NCBI GenBank assembly: GCA_029262695.1
Contig: JAJCYV010000009.1
Location: forward strand, 1 to 43,624
DNA from: Chloroflexota bacterium
GTDB taxonomy: Bacteria > Chloroflexota > Dehalococcoidia > SM23-28-2 > RBG-16-64-32
Direction of reading: 5' to 3'
Length of the DNA: 43,624 nt
Position numbers and translations under genes: made by a program. Positions 10,506 to 18,171 of the stretch are shown one piece after another; within the stretch, counting starts at the first letter, position 1, and the number at the start of each line of letters is the position of its first letter. The notes under the pieces are model-generated. The model made no database searches, was not told the DNA's origin, and saw nothing but the letters and a program-made list of their open reading frames with translations.

Positions 10506-11726
10506 GTGAGCGCCTACGACGTCATCGTCGCCGGGGCAGGACCGGCCGGCAGCATGGCGGCGCGCCTGCTTGCCGAAGGCGGCGCGCGCGTGCTCCTGCT
10601 GGACAAGCAGCGCTTCCCCAGAGACAAGCCCTGTGGCGGCGGCGTCACCCTGCGCGCGGCCGCTCTTCAGGACATCGACCTCTCACCTGTGATCGAGCGG
10701 ACGATCCACGGCACGCGCTTCACGCTGCGCCTGGGCGAGGCGTTCGACCGCCACTTCGAGGGACCGCTTTCCTACATGACGCAGCGCAGCCGCCTCGACG
10801 CCTACCTCGCGGAGCGCGCCGCCGAGGCCGGTGCGGAGTTCCACGACGGCGAAGCCCTGCGCGAGATCGATCCGGCGCTCAACGGAGCGTCGCCGTCCAG
10901 CCGGACCGTCCGCACCGACCACGACGCTTACACGACGCGTGTCCTCATCGGTGCCGACGGCGCCAACGGCCTCGTCGGGCGCACGCTGGGGCTGCGCACG
11001 GAGTTCGAGGAGGCGGTGGCGCTGGAAGGGAACGTTCGGTACACAGCGGACACAGCAGCGGACTGGGCCGACGTCGTGGGGCTGGACCTAGGCGGCATGG
11101 CCGGCGGTTACGGCTGGGTGTTCCCGAAAGAAGACCACCTGAACGTCGGCGTCGGCTGCTGGAAATACGCCGGGTTCACGCTTCGGCCGAAGCTCTTCGA
11201 GCTGTCGCGCCGCTACGGCTTCGCGGAGTCTTCGGTCGAGAAGCTGCGCGGCCACCACCTGCCGGTGCGCGTTCCGGGGTCACGGATCGCGCGCGGCGGG
11301 GTCGCTGTGGTGGGCGACGCGGCCGGCCTCGTGGACCCGCTCTCCGGCGAGGGCATCCACATGGCGTTCGCCAGCGGGCGGTTGGCCGCGGAAGAGGCGC
11401 TGCGGGTCCTTTCCGGCGAAGCGGCCGACATGAGCGGTTACGAGGCAGCCGTCGACCGCGAGCTGCAGACGGAGCTGACGGTGTCGCGGCAGCTGCAGGA
11501 GATCTTCACCTTCGCGCCGCCGCCGTATATGGCGATGATGCGCCGCAGCGACATGTTCTGGCGCTTCTTCTGCCACCTGATCCGCGGCGAGCTGACGTAC
11601 CTCGACTTCGTGCGCATGATCGGGCCGCTGCGCCTGGGGATGGACTTCTTCGCCGGCGTCGCGGAGAAGCGCCGCCTGGGCCGCGTGCAGTCCGGCCTGC
11701 GCCTGATGGCGGCGGCCGGACGCTAG
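10506..11726 (+). CDS. Geranylgeranyl-reductase-family FAD-dependent oxidoreductase
   Basis: 406-residue flavoprotein. N-terminal Rossmann motif VAGAGPAGSMAARLLAEGG, then the DKPCGGGV motif typical of the geranylgeranyl reductase family, YMTQRSRLDAYLAERA, and the second FAD motif VVGDAAGLVDPLSGEGIHMAFASG. Relatives reduce isoprenoid chains of lipids, quinones or chlorophyll or oxidise related substrates; the substrate here is unknown. GTG start at 10506 four bases after the preceding stop, and four bases before the next gene, so it is in an operon with the two predicted lipoproteins. Confidence 0.9.
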   Translation: MSAYDVIVAGAGPAGSMAARLLAEGGARVLLLDKQRFPRDKPCGGGVTLRAAALQDIDLSPVIERTIHGTRFTLRLGEAFDRHFEGPLSYMTQRSRLDAYLAERAAEAGAEFHDGEALREIDPALNGASPSSRTVRTDHDAYTTRVLIGADGANGLVGRTLGLRTEFEEAVALEGNVRYTADTAADWADVVGLDLGGMAGGYGWVFPKEDHLNVGVGCWKYAGFTLRPKLFELSRRYGFAESSVEKLRGHHLPVRVPGSRIARGGVAVVGDAAGLVDPLSGEGIHMAFASGRLAAEEALRVLSGEAADMSGYEAAVDRELQTELTVSRQLQEIFTFAPPPYMAMMRRSDMFWRFFCHLIRGELTYLDFVRMIGPLRLGMDFFAGVAEKRRLGRVQSGLRLMAAAGR

Positions 11727-11730
11727 AAGC

Positions 11731-12201
11731 GTGCGACTCACCCGGGTGCTGACGTGCTGCCTGGGCGTCGTCCTCGCGCTGGCGGCGGCCTGCGGCGACG
11801 ACGCAGACGGACCGGTTGGGCCGTATACCGAGACGCTGCACTTCACGCGCGCCGGCCACGACGTGACGCTGCACGTCGAGGTGGCGGACGAGCCGGGCGA
11901 GCGTTCGCAGGGCCTCATGAACCGCGATTCGATGCCGGACGACGCGGGCATGCTCTTCGCCTGGCCGGGGGACACGGAGAGCGGCTTCTGGATGAAGGAC
12001 ACGCTGATCCCGCTGTCGATCGCCTTCGTGACGGCGGGAGGCGTCGTGATCGACGTCCAGGACATGGAGCCCCAGTCTGAGGAGCTCATCCAGGCGCCGA
12101 GGCCGTACCGCTACGCCGTCGAGGTCAATCAGGGCTGGTTCGGAGACAACGACGTGCGCGTGGACGACCTGCTGCAGCTGCCGGTCGGCGTCGGGCAATA
12201 G
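11731..12201 (+). CDS. DUF192-family lipoprotein
   Basis: 156 residues. Lipoprotein signal with lipobox LAAAC (Cys21), then a DUF192 domain: RSQGLMNRDSMPDDAGMLFAW, the signature FWMKDTLIPLSIAFV, and YAVEVNQGWF. DUF192 proteins are small beta-rich secreted proteins of unknown biochemical role. GTG start, five bases from the flavoprotein stop; last gene of the 8646-12201 transcript by spacing. Confidence 0.9.
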   Translation: MRLTRVLTCCLGVVLALAAACGDDADGPVGPYTETLHFTRAGHDVTLHVEVADEPGERSQGLMNRDSMPDDAGMLFAWPGDTESGFWMKDTLIPLSIAFVTAGGVVIDVQDMEPQSEELIQAPRPYRYAVEVNQGWFGDNDVRVDDLLQLPVGVGQ

Positions 12202-12298
12202 CCGCGCGCTGCGGCGAGGCCGACTCCATCTGGCACGTCACACCTCACCCTCCCCATGCTAATATCCCTTGGCGAAAGCTAGACTCAGGGAGCCACCT

Positions 12299-13564
12299 AT
12301 GTCCTTCGACGAACTGATCGAGAGCGCCGGCATCTCCGACCGCAAGCAGGAAGTCCTGCGCCTCAACCACGAATACCTCGCGCCCAACCGCGTCGAGTCA
12401 TGGCTCGCTGCCGGCATTCCGCTGGTCATCGGCAAGCGGCAGGGATACCGCATCTGGGACATGGACGGCGCGGAGCTACAGGACTTCCACCTCAACGGCG
12501 GCACTTACAACCTTGGCCACCGCCACCCCGATCTGCTCGACGCCATACGCGAGGCGCTGGAGACGCTGGACGTCGGCAACCACCACTTCCCCAGCGAGGC
12601 GCGCGGCGTCTTCGCCGAGAAGCTGGCCCGGAACACCCCCGGCGAGCTGCACTACATCGTCCTCACACCCAGCGGCAGCGAGGCGAACGACGTGGCGATC
12701 AAGTCGGCACGTCACGCAACGGGCCGCCGCAAGATCGTCGCCATCGACAAGGGTTTCCACGGCCTCTCCGGCCTCTCCGGCGCTGCCGGCGACAACACGA
12801 ACGCCCAGTATTTCAACTCCGACTTCCCCGACGACTTCGTCAGGGTCCCGTTCAACGACCTCGATGCCCTTGAGGACGCCCTGAAGGGCGGCGACGTCGC
12901 CGCTTTCCTCGCCGAGCCGCTTCCCGCCACGGCGGGCTTCCCGCTGCCGGACGACAGCTACTTCCGCACCGTCCGCAAGCTCTGCGACGACTACGGCACT
13001 CTCCTCATCGCCGACGAAGTACAGACCGGGCTCGGCCGCTCCGGATCGATGTGGGCGGTCGAGAAGTTCGGCGTGCAGCCGGACATGCTCATCACCGGCA
13101 AGGGCATCGCCGGCGGCCTCTACCCGATGGGCTGTCTCGTCATGACCAGGGACGTCGGCGGCTGGCTGAAGGAAAACGGCTGGGGCTACGTCTCCACCTT
13201 CGGCGGCTCGGAGATCGGCTGCCATATCGCTTCGCGCGCGCTCGACATCACTACTGCGCCCGCCGCGACCGAAGCCGTGCGGGAGAACGCGGCCTACATG
13301 CGCGGCGGCCTCGACTCGCTCCAGGACCGCTACCCGTTCCTCACCGACATCCGCCAGCTCGGCGTCATCTTCGGCCTCGGCTTCGATCATGACGTCGGCG
13401 GCATGCTCATGACGCGAGCGCTGTACAAGACCGGCCTCTGGGCGATGTTCGCGGGCTTCGACCGCCGCTATCTCCAGTTCAAGCTCGGCCTGCTCGTCGA
13501 CAAGCCGTACTGCGACGAGGCGCTGGAGAAGCTCGAGACCGCGCTGAAGGACGCCACGCCGTGA
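12299..13564 (+). CDS. Class III (fold type I) PLP-dependent aminotransferase or phospho-lyase
   Basis: 421 residues. The PLP Lys is Lys268 in MLITGKGIAGG; the cofactor Asp lies in LLIADEVQTGLGRSG; SGSEANDVAIKSARH is the phosphate-binding loop region. The nearest broad groups are ornithine/acetylornithine, 4-aminobutyrate and glutamate-1-semialdehyde enzymes, and the phospho-lyases acting on phosphoethanolamine or 5-phosphohydroxylysine. The gene 22 bases downstream is an APH-type small-molecule kinase; a kinase plus class III lyase pair is the arrangement of hydroxylysine degradation, so a phospho-lyase is a reasonable inference. The ATG at 12299 has GGGAG upstream; an in-frame TTG/ATG ten codons earlier is less likely. 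Confidence 0.85.
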   Translation: MSFDELIESAGISDRKQEVLRLNHEYLAPNRVESWLAAGIPLVIGKRQGYRIWDMDGAELQDFHLNGGTYNLGHRHPDLLDAIREALETLDVGNHHFPSEARGVFAEKLARNTPGELHYIVLTPSGSEANDVAIKSARHATGRRKIVAIDKGFHGLSGLSGAAGDNTNAQYFNSDFPDDFVRVPFNDLDALEDALKGGDVAAFLAEPLPATAGFPLPDDSYFRTVRKLCDDYGTLLIADEVQTGLGRSGSMWAVEKFGVQPDMLITGKGIAGGLYPMGCLVMTRDVGGWLKENGWGYVSTFGGSEIGCHIASRALDITTAPAATEAVRENAAYMRGGLDSLQDRYPFLTDIRQLGVIFGLGFDHDVGGMLMTRALYKTGLWAMFAGFDRRYLQFKLGLLVDKPYCDEALEKLETALKDATP

Positions 13565-13585
13565 ACGTTGGCCGCAGGACGACCG

Positions 13586-14611
13586 ATGAACGCTGAGACC
13601 GACTTCTACGACGCAGCGCCGGACGAGCAGGTCCGGCGCCTCGCGGGGCTGGCCGAGGTCGCACTCCCCCAGTGGGGCCTCGAAGGCGCGGCGGTCACGC
13701 AGGCCGCCTACCGCGAGAACATGACGTTCCGGGTAGACGCCGGCGACCGTGGTGTCTTCGCTCTGCGCATCCACCAGGGCAACTACCGCACCGACGCCCA
13801 GATCCAGTCCGAGCTGGACCTCATGACCTACCTCGACAGCGAGGGTGTGCGCACACCCAGCGTCGTGCCGACGCAGAGCGGCTCGCTCTTCACCACGGTC
13901 TCTGCGGAGGGCGTGACCGAGCCGCGCCAGTGCGACGTCTTCAAGTGGATCGACGGCAGGCCGCTGCGCATGACGGGCCAGCCGATCGGCGAGATCGCGC
14001 CGCTGACGGAGGCTTACACCGAGGTCGGCCGGCTTGCCGCGCAGATCTACAACGCCACGGAGAAGTGGCAGAAGCCGGCCGGCTTCGACCGTCCGGCCTG
14101 GGACGCCGACGGCATGTACGGAGTCAACGGCAACCTCGGCGACTTCCGGCGACTGGAAGGTGCGACGGACGCGCAGATGCGCCTGATGCTCGGCGTCAGC
14201 GACAAGCTGAGCGAGGTGCTGGCGGACTTCGGTCAGTCGCCCGACCGCTACGGCCTCTCCCACGGCGACTTTCTGGCGGAGAACATCTTCGTCTGCGAGG
14301 ACGGCATCCGGCTGCTGGACTTCGACGACGCCGGCGACAGCTGGTACCTGTTCGACATCGCCACCGCACTCTTTGACCTCCTCGGCACGCCGGCTTACGA
14401 TCCCTGCGTCGCCGCCATCGTGAGCGGCTACCGCGAGCAGCGCGATCTTCCGGACGAGCACCTGATCATGCTCCCGGCGTTCTGTCTCGGCCGCCTCCTC
14501 AGCTACGTCGGGTGGTGCGCCAAGAAGCCGCATATGCCACTGTCCGCCTTCATTAAGCCGCTCCTCCTGGCCACAGTGGAGCAACACGCCCCCGCCTTCC
14601 TGGCATCCTGA
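13586..14611 (+). CDS. APH-family small-molecule kinase
   Basis: 341 residues, protein-kinase-like fold of the aminoglycoside phosphotransferase/choline kinase/homoserine kinase group. The nucleotide-binding half has ENMTFRVDAGDRGVFALRIH; the catalytic loop is HGDFLAENIF (His226, Asp228, Asn233) and the metal site LLDFDDAG (Asp245, Asp247). No resistance-specific feature is seen and the context is metabolic. It starts 22 bases after the class III PLP gene with AGGA upstream and is probably co-transcribed with it. Possible substrates are amino alcohols, hydroxylysine or homoserine; none can be proved from sequence. Confidence 0.87.
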   Translation: MNAETDFYDAAPDEQVRRLAGLAEVALPQWGLEGAAVTQAAYRENMTFRVDAGDRGVFALRIHQGNYRTDAQIQSELDLMTYLDSEGVRTPSVVPTQSGSLFTTVSAEGVTEPRQCDVFKWIDGRPLRMTGQPIGEIAPLTEAYTEVGRLAAQIYNATEKWQKPAGFDRPAWDADGMYGVNGNLGDFRRLEGATDAQMRLMLGVSDKLSEVLADFGQSPDRYGLSHGDFLAENIFVCEDGIRLLDFDDAGDSWYLFDIATALFDLLGTPAYDPCVAAIVSGYREQRDLPDEHLIMLPAFCLGRLLSYVGWCAKKPHMPLSAFIKPLLLATVEQHAPAFLAS

Positions 14612-14730
14612 CCCAGGGACGACGCGCCTCTACTCTTATTCCCAATCGCGTGACTTTCGGTACTTCCGTGGCTCTTCGGAGACTGCCTACAATGCGCCGG
14701 AAGCAGTATGCGACATTCGGGAGGTCACTC

Positions 14731-15285
14731 ATGCGTCACACGATCATAATCGCGAGCATCGCGGCCGTCGCCGCGTCCGTAGTTACAACCGCAGCTCTCA
14801 CCGGCTCGATGTTCGGGGCGGACGCCGCCATCTCCGCGAATACGCCGGGCGAGGCCGATGTTGCGGTCAGCCCCGGCAGTGTCGGGGGCATTCTCCAGGG
14901 TGACGTGGACTGCGGCGGCAACGTCACGCCTGTCGATTCGCTAAAGACCCTGCGCCATGACGCGGGGCTCTCCGTCCAGCAGGACGAGCCGTGCCCTGAC
15001 ATCGCGACGGTGATTCCGGCGGGCGTCAGTGGTGTTGAGCTTGTGACGGGGTCAAGTAGCTATGACAGCACCGACATCAAGATCGCCAACGCCGTGTGCC
15101 CGGCGGGAAAACGGGCGATTGGCGGGGGTGCCACGATTCTTGGCCAGGGTCTAGGTCTCGTGGCCATCACGTCATCCAGCCCGTTCTCGGACCTCGGCGG
15201 CTGGGGCGCCTCTGCCAATGAGATGAACCTGACTGGAAACAGCTGGAGGGTTGAAGCAAGCGCCGTCTGCGCCGACGTCGAGTAA
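14731..15285 (+). CDS. Secreted protein with a dockerin-like calcium-binding repeat
   Basis: 184 residues. Sec signal peptide (about residues 1-30, ending near AADA/GADAA). Residues about 54-80 read GDVDCGGNVTPVDSLKTLRHDAGL, the pattern of one type I dockerin-like EF-hand repeat (D-x-D/N-x-D/N-x-x-x-x-D). The C-terminal part has VCPAGKRAIGGGATILG and ends in VEASAVCADVE, a Cys-containing beta-rich domain seen in secreted proteins of high-GC bacteria. Only one repeat is present, whereas true cellulosomal dockerins have two. The ATG at 14731 has GGGAGG at 14719-14724; a -10-like TACAAT lies at 14688-14693. Role unknown. Confidence 0.78.
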   Translation: MRHTIIIASIAAVAASVVTTAALTGSMFGADAAISANTPGEADVAVSPGSVGGILQGDVDCGGNVTPVDSLKTLRHDAGLSVQQDEPCPDIATVIPAGVSGVELVTGSSSYDSTDIKIANAVCPAGKRAIGGGATILGQGLGLVAITSSSPFSDLGGWGASANEMNLTGNSWRVEASAVCADVE

Positions 15286-15411
15286 GGCAGCATTCTCCGG
15301 GTGCTCGACGCACTGGCCGAGTAGGTCGCGCCGTCCTGAAGGACTAGCGGCCGGCTGAGTGACGGTCGTCACAGACGATCCAGACCCGCGGCCATAGGTT
15401 TGACGGCAGCG

Positions 15412-16026
15412 ATGGAGCCCATTTTCCGCAAAGCCACAGCCGAAGACTCCGACCTCGTGGCAGACCTGGTGTTCGGCGAGACGGACGGGGAAGGCAGACG
15501 AGTGGCGGCGGCGGTCTTCGGGATCAGCGACTCTGAGCGGCTGAGGCCGCTCCTCCGGCACGCCTGGCGGGACGCGGAGAACTGGCGTCAGAGCGAGCTA
15601 CTGCTCGTGGGCGGTGAGCCGGCGGGCGTCCTGCAAGGCGGCTCGTCGTCGATGAAGATCACGCCCGGCCTTGTGCTTGCTGCGATCAGGACGATGGGTC
15701 TCCGCGCGATCAGGATGCCGGCGCGGCTTCGAATCATGGACCGCGTTGCTCCGAAGAAGCCGGACGGTGCGTACATCATCTCCGAGATACACGTAAGCGA
15801 GGAGCACCGCGGCCAGGGACTCGGCGCGCTGATGATGGCGCGGGCGGAGGAGCAGGCGCGGGCCGGCGGCCACGCCGTGATGGCGCTGCACACGCGCACG
15901 AACAACCCCGCCCGCAGCCTCTACGAACGCTGCGGCTTCGAGGCAGGCGACGAAGCGACGGACGCGGAGTTCGAACGGCTGACGGGCGTGCGGGGGAACG
16001 TCCTGTACGTGAAACGGCTCGGCTAG
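15412..16026 (+). CDS. GNAT-family N-acetyltransferase
   Basis: 204 residues. The acetyl-CoA-binding motif A is EIHVSEEHRGQGLGALMMARAEEQARA, with the R-G-Q-G-L-G loop, followed by ALHTRTNNPARSLYERCGFEAGDE (motif B, the usual LYERxGF). A stretch of about 100 residues before motif A includes MKITPGLVLAAIRTMGLRA. The acceptor is unknown. Start uncertain: the ATG at 15412 is preferred over the TTG at 15400, neither having a strong ribosome-binding site. It ends 24 bases before the promoter of the ilv operon. Confidence 0.85.
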   Translation: MEPIFRKATAEDSDLVADLVFGETDGEGRRVAAAVFGISDSERLRPLLRHAWRDAENWRQSELLLVGGEPAGVLQGGSSSMKITPGLVLAAIRTMGLRAIRMPARLRIMDRVAPKKPDGAYIISEIHVSEEHRGQGLGALMMARAEEQARAGGHAVMALHTRTNNPARSLYERCGFEAGDEATDAEFERLTGVRGNVLYVKRLG

Positions 16027-16050
16027 CGCCCCTTGCTTCTTGCGCAAACC

Positions 16051-16080
16051 TTGACGGGCCGACTTATCAACACGTACAAT
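16051..16080 (+). promoter_or_regulatory. Promoter of the ilv/leu operon
   Basis: TTGACG (16051-16056), 18-base spacer, TACAAT (16075-16080). Transcription would start near 16087, about 40 bases before stem I of the T-box. Between the two lies a small inverted repeat, CCTGCTCC/GGGGCAGG (about 16094-16114). A second -10-like TATAGT at 16115-16120 lacks a suitably spaced -35. Confidence 0.6.
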
Positions 16081-16123
16081 TCGTTGAAATTACGCCTGCT
16101 CCTGGCGGGGCAGGTATAGTATC

Positions 16124-16353
16124 GGCTTCGACAGGGAGCCAGTAACGGTGGTCAGCTCAAGAGAGCCGGGGTTAGCTGAGAGCCCGGCAGCAGAGACACC
16201 GTGAAGTCGCCCTTGAGCCACAGGGTCGAACCGGATCAGTAGGCCCCGTCGGGTGCGCCCGTTACAGCGTTCCGAGAGCCCCGATCTGATCGGGGAACAA
16301 GGGTGGTACCGCGAGACCTCAGTGTCCCGTCCCTTTCAGGGGACGGGATTTTT
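16124..16353 (+). ncRNA. T-box riboswitch, probable tRNA-Val (GUC) specifier, transcriptional
   Basis: Antitermination leader upstream of ilvD. Seen in order: AGGG of the lower stem I (16133-16136), the AGTA box (16141-16144), helix ACGGTG/CACCGT (16145-16150 with 16197-16202), AG bulge AGAGCC and GCTG motif around the arms GCCGGG/CCCGGC, then GAA followed by GUC (16206-16208), the specifier position, and CCCTT closing the stem. Next come an AGTAGGC...CCCGTTACAGCG stem II region, stem III CCCCGATC/GATCGGGG (16279-16295), and the T-box AGGGTGGTACCGCG (16300-16313). UGGU would pair with a tRNA ending ACCA. Uncharged tRNA-Val should stabilise the antiterminator. The leader class is certain; the Val reading is inferred from alignment to GAA-NNN-purine. 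Confidence 0.92.
16325..16353 (+). terminator. Intrinsic terminator of the T-box leader
   Basis: TCCCGTCCC (16325-16333), loop of six, GGGACGGGA (16340-16348), then TTTTT (16349-16353). Its 5' arm overlaps the CCCT (16331-16334) that can instead pair with AGGG of the T-box, so terminator and antiterminator exclude each other. Confidence 0.9.
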
Positions 16354-16370
16354 AGTACAAGGACGAAGCG

Positions 16371-18080
16371 ATGGTCACAAATAACACGCCGATGACACAA
16401 GCGAAGCCTCGCCCGAGCGACATCGTCTACCGGGCCGGGTACGCACGCGCGCCGGCTCGCAGCTACATGCGCGCCATGGGCCTGACCGACGAAGACCTGG
16501 CGAAGCCGATCATCGGCGTCGCCAGCTCCTGGAACGAGGCGACGCCCTGCAATGTGCACCTCAACCGCCTCGCCGGCTGGGCGAAGGAAGGCGTGGGTGC
16601 CGGCGGCGGCACGCCGCGGGAGTTCACGACGATCGCCGTGACTGACGGCATCTCCATGGGCTACGAAGGCATGAAGGCATCGCTCGTCAGCCGCGAAGTG
16701 ATCGCGGACTCGATCGAGCTGATGATCTTCGCGCACGGCTACGACGCGCTGGTCGGCGTTGCCGGCTGCGACAAGAGCCTGCCGGGGACGATCATGGCGA
16801 TGGCGCGGCTGAACGTGCCGTCCGTGTTCGTCTACGGCGGCACGATCATGCCGGGCCAGTGGCAGGGCAAGGACGTGACGGTGCAGGACGTCTTCGAGAG
16901 CGTCGGCGCCGTCGAAGCCGGCCGCATGACTGAGGCCGAGCAGAAGGAGCTGGAGTGCGCAGCCTGCCCGGGCGAAGGCTCCTGCGGCGGCATGTACACG
17001 GCGAACACGATGGCCTGCGCCAGCGAGGCGCTGGGCATCGCGCTGCCGTTCAGCGCCTCGATGCCGGCCGTGGCCGGGGAGCGCACGGAGCTCTGCCGCT
17101 GGGCCGGCAGCAGCGTGATGTCGCTGCTGGAGAAGGACATCCGCCCGCGCGACATCCTGACGCGGCAAGCGTTCGAGAACGCCGTCGCGGTCGTCGTCGC
17201 CATCGGCGGTTCGACGAACGCGGCGCTGCACCTGCCGGCGATCGCGCACGAAGTCGGCATCGAGCTGACGCTGGACGACATCGACGCGATCGCGCGACGA
17301 GTCCCGCACATCGCCGACATGCGGCCGGGTGGCCGCTTCGTGCAGAGCGACCTGCACGCGGCCGGCGGCGCCCCGCGCGTGATGAAGGAGTTGCTGGACG
17401 CTGGCCTCATTCACGGCGACTGCATGACTGTTACCGGCAGGACGATGGCAGAGAACCTGAAAGACCTGGTGTTCGACGGGCCATCCTCCGTCAACGGCGA
17501 CGTCGTCGTTCCGCTGGACAGGGCGCTGGAGCCAGTCGGCACGATGGTCGTGCTGAAGGGCAACCTGGCCCCGGAAGGCTCGGTAATGAAGACGAGCGGC
17601 GTCAAGAAGACGGCGCACTCCGGCCCGGCCCGCGTATTCGACCGCGAAGAGGACGCCTTCGAGGCCGTCCGCCGGCGCGAGATCACGTCCGGCGACGTCG
17701 TCGTCATCCGCCACGAGGGCCCGAAGGGCGGCCCCGGCATGCGCGAGATGCTGGCCGTTACGGCGGCGCTCTCCGGCCAAGGGATGGACGAAGAGGTGGC
17801 GCTGATCACGGACGGGCGCTTCTCCGGCGCGACGCGCGGATTTGCGGTGGGGCACATATCACCAGAAGCGGCGGTCGGCGGTCCGATCGCGCTCATCCAG
17901 AACGGCGACACGATCAGCTTTGACCTACCGAACCGGCAGATACAGCTGGAAGTGAGCGAAGAGGAGTTGCAGCGGCGTCTTAGCCAGTGGACAGCCCCGG
18001 AACCGAAGCACACGACGGGGGCCCTGGCCAAGTACGCCCGCCTCGTATCGTCCGCCGCCCGCGGAGCCGTCTGCAGCTAG
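16371..18080 (+). CDS. ilvD: Dihydroxy-acid dehydratase
   Basis: Fe-S enzyme that dehydrates 2,3-dihydroxy-isovalerate and -methylvalerate, the third common step of Val/Ile synthesis. 569 residues, family length. Cluster-region cysteines appear in EATPCNVHLNRLA, VAGCDKSLPGTIMAMARLN and CPGEGSCGGMYTANTM; GRFSGATRGFAVGHISPEAA near the C-terminus is the family signature. The 6-phosphogluconate dehydratase Edd is related, but the ilv context settles the call. The ATG at 16371 has AAGGA 7 bases upstream. First gene after the T-box, so expression should rise when charged tRNA-Val falls. Confidence 0.96.
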   Translation: MVTNNTPMTQAKPRPSDIVYRAGYARAPARSYMRAMGLTDEDLAKPIIGVASSWNEATPCNVHLNRLAGWAKEGVGAGGGTPREFTTIAVTDGISMGYEGMKASLVSREVIADSIELMIFAHGYDALVGVAGCDKSLPGTIMAMARLNVPSVFVYGGTIMPGQWQGKDVTVQDVFESVGAVEAGRMTEAEQKELECAACPGEGSCGGMYTANTMACASEALGIALPFSASMPAVAGERTELCRWAGSSVMSLLEKDIRPRDILTRQAFENAVAVVVAIGGSTNAALHLPAIAHEVGIELTLDDIDAIARRVPHIADMRPGGRFVQSDLHAAGGAPRVMKELLDAGLIHGDCMTVTGRTMAENLKDLVFDGPSSVNGDVVVPLDRALEPVGTMVVLKGNLAPEGSVMKTSGVKKTAHSGPARVFDREEDAFEAVRRREITSGDVVVIRHEGPKGGPGMREMLAVTAALSGQGMDEEVALITDGRFSGATRGFAVGHISPEAAVGGPIALIQNGDTISFDLPNRQIQLEVSEEELQRRLSQWTAPEPKHTTGALAKYARLVSSAARGAVCS

Positions 18081-18171
18081 CGGCGGCGGCGCAACGGGCG
18101 GATGCTACGAAAGGCCACTTTACGGCGTCTATAACCCCGAATAGGGAAACTGATTGGAAGGAAACCCAGGC

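Noticed and set aside
12476-14587. Minus-strand open frame of 703 codons opposite the PLP enzyme and kinase
   Set aside because: Both plus-strand genes have intact catalytic motifs; the antisense product is low-complexity Ala/Val/Arg/Asp.
13586-14611. Aminoglycoside-resistance phosphotransferase
   Set aside because: The APH fold also covers many metabolic kinases, and the coupled PLP enzyme points to metabolism.
16229-16250. GGGTCGAACCGGATC-like string recalling a tRNA T-arm
   Set aside because: It lies inside the T-box leader; no cloverleaf can be built around it.
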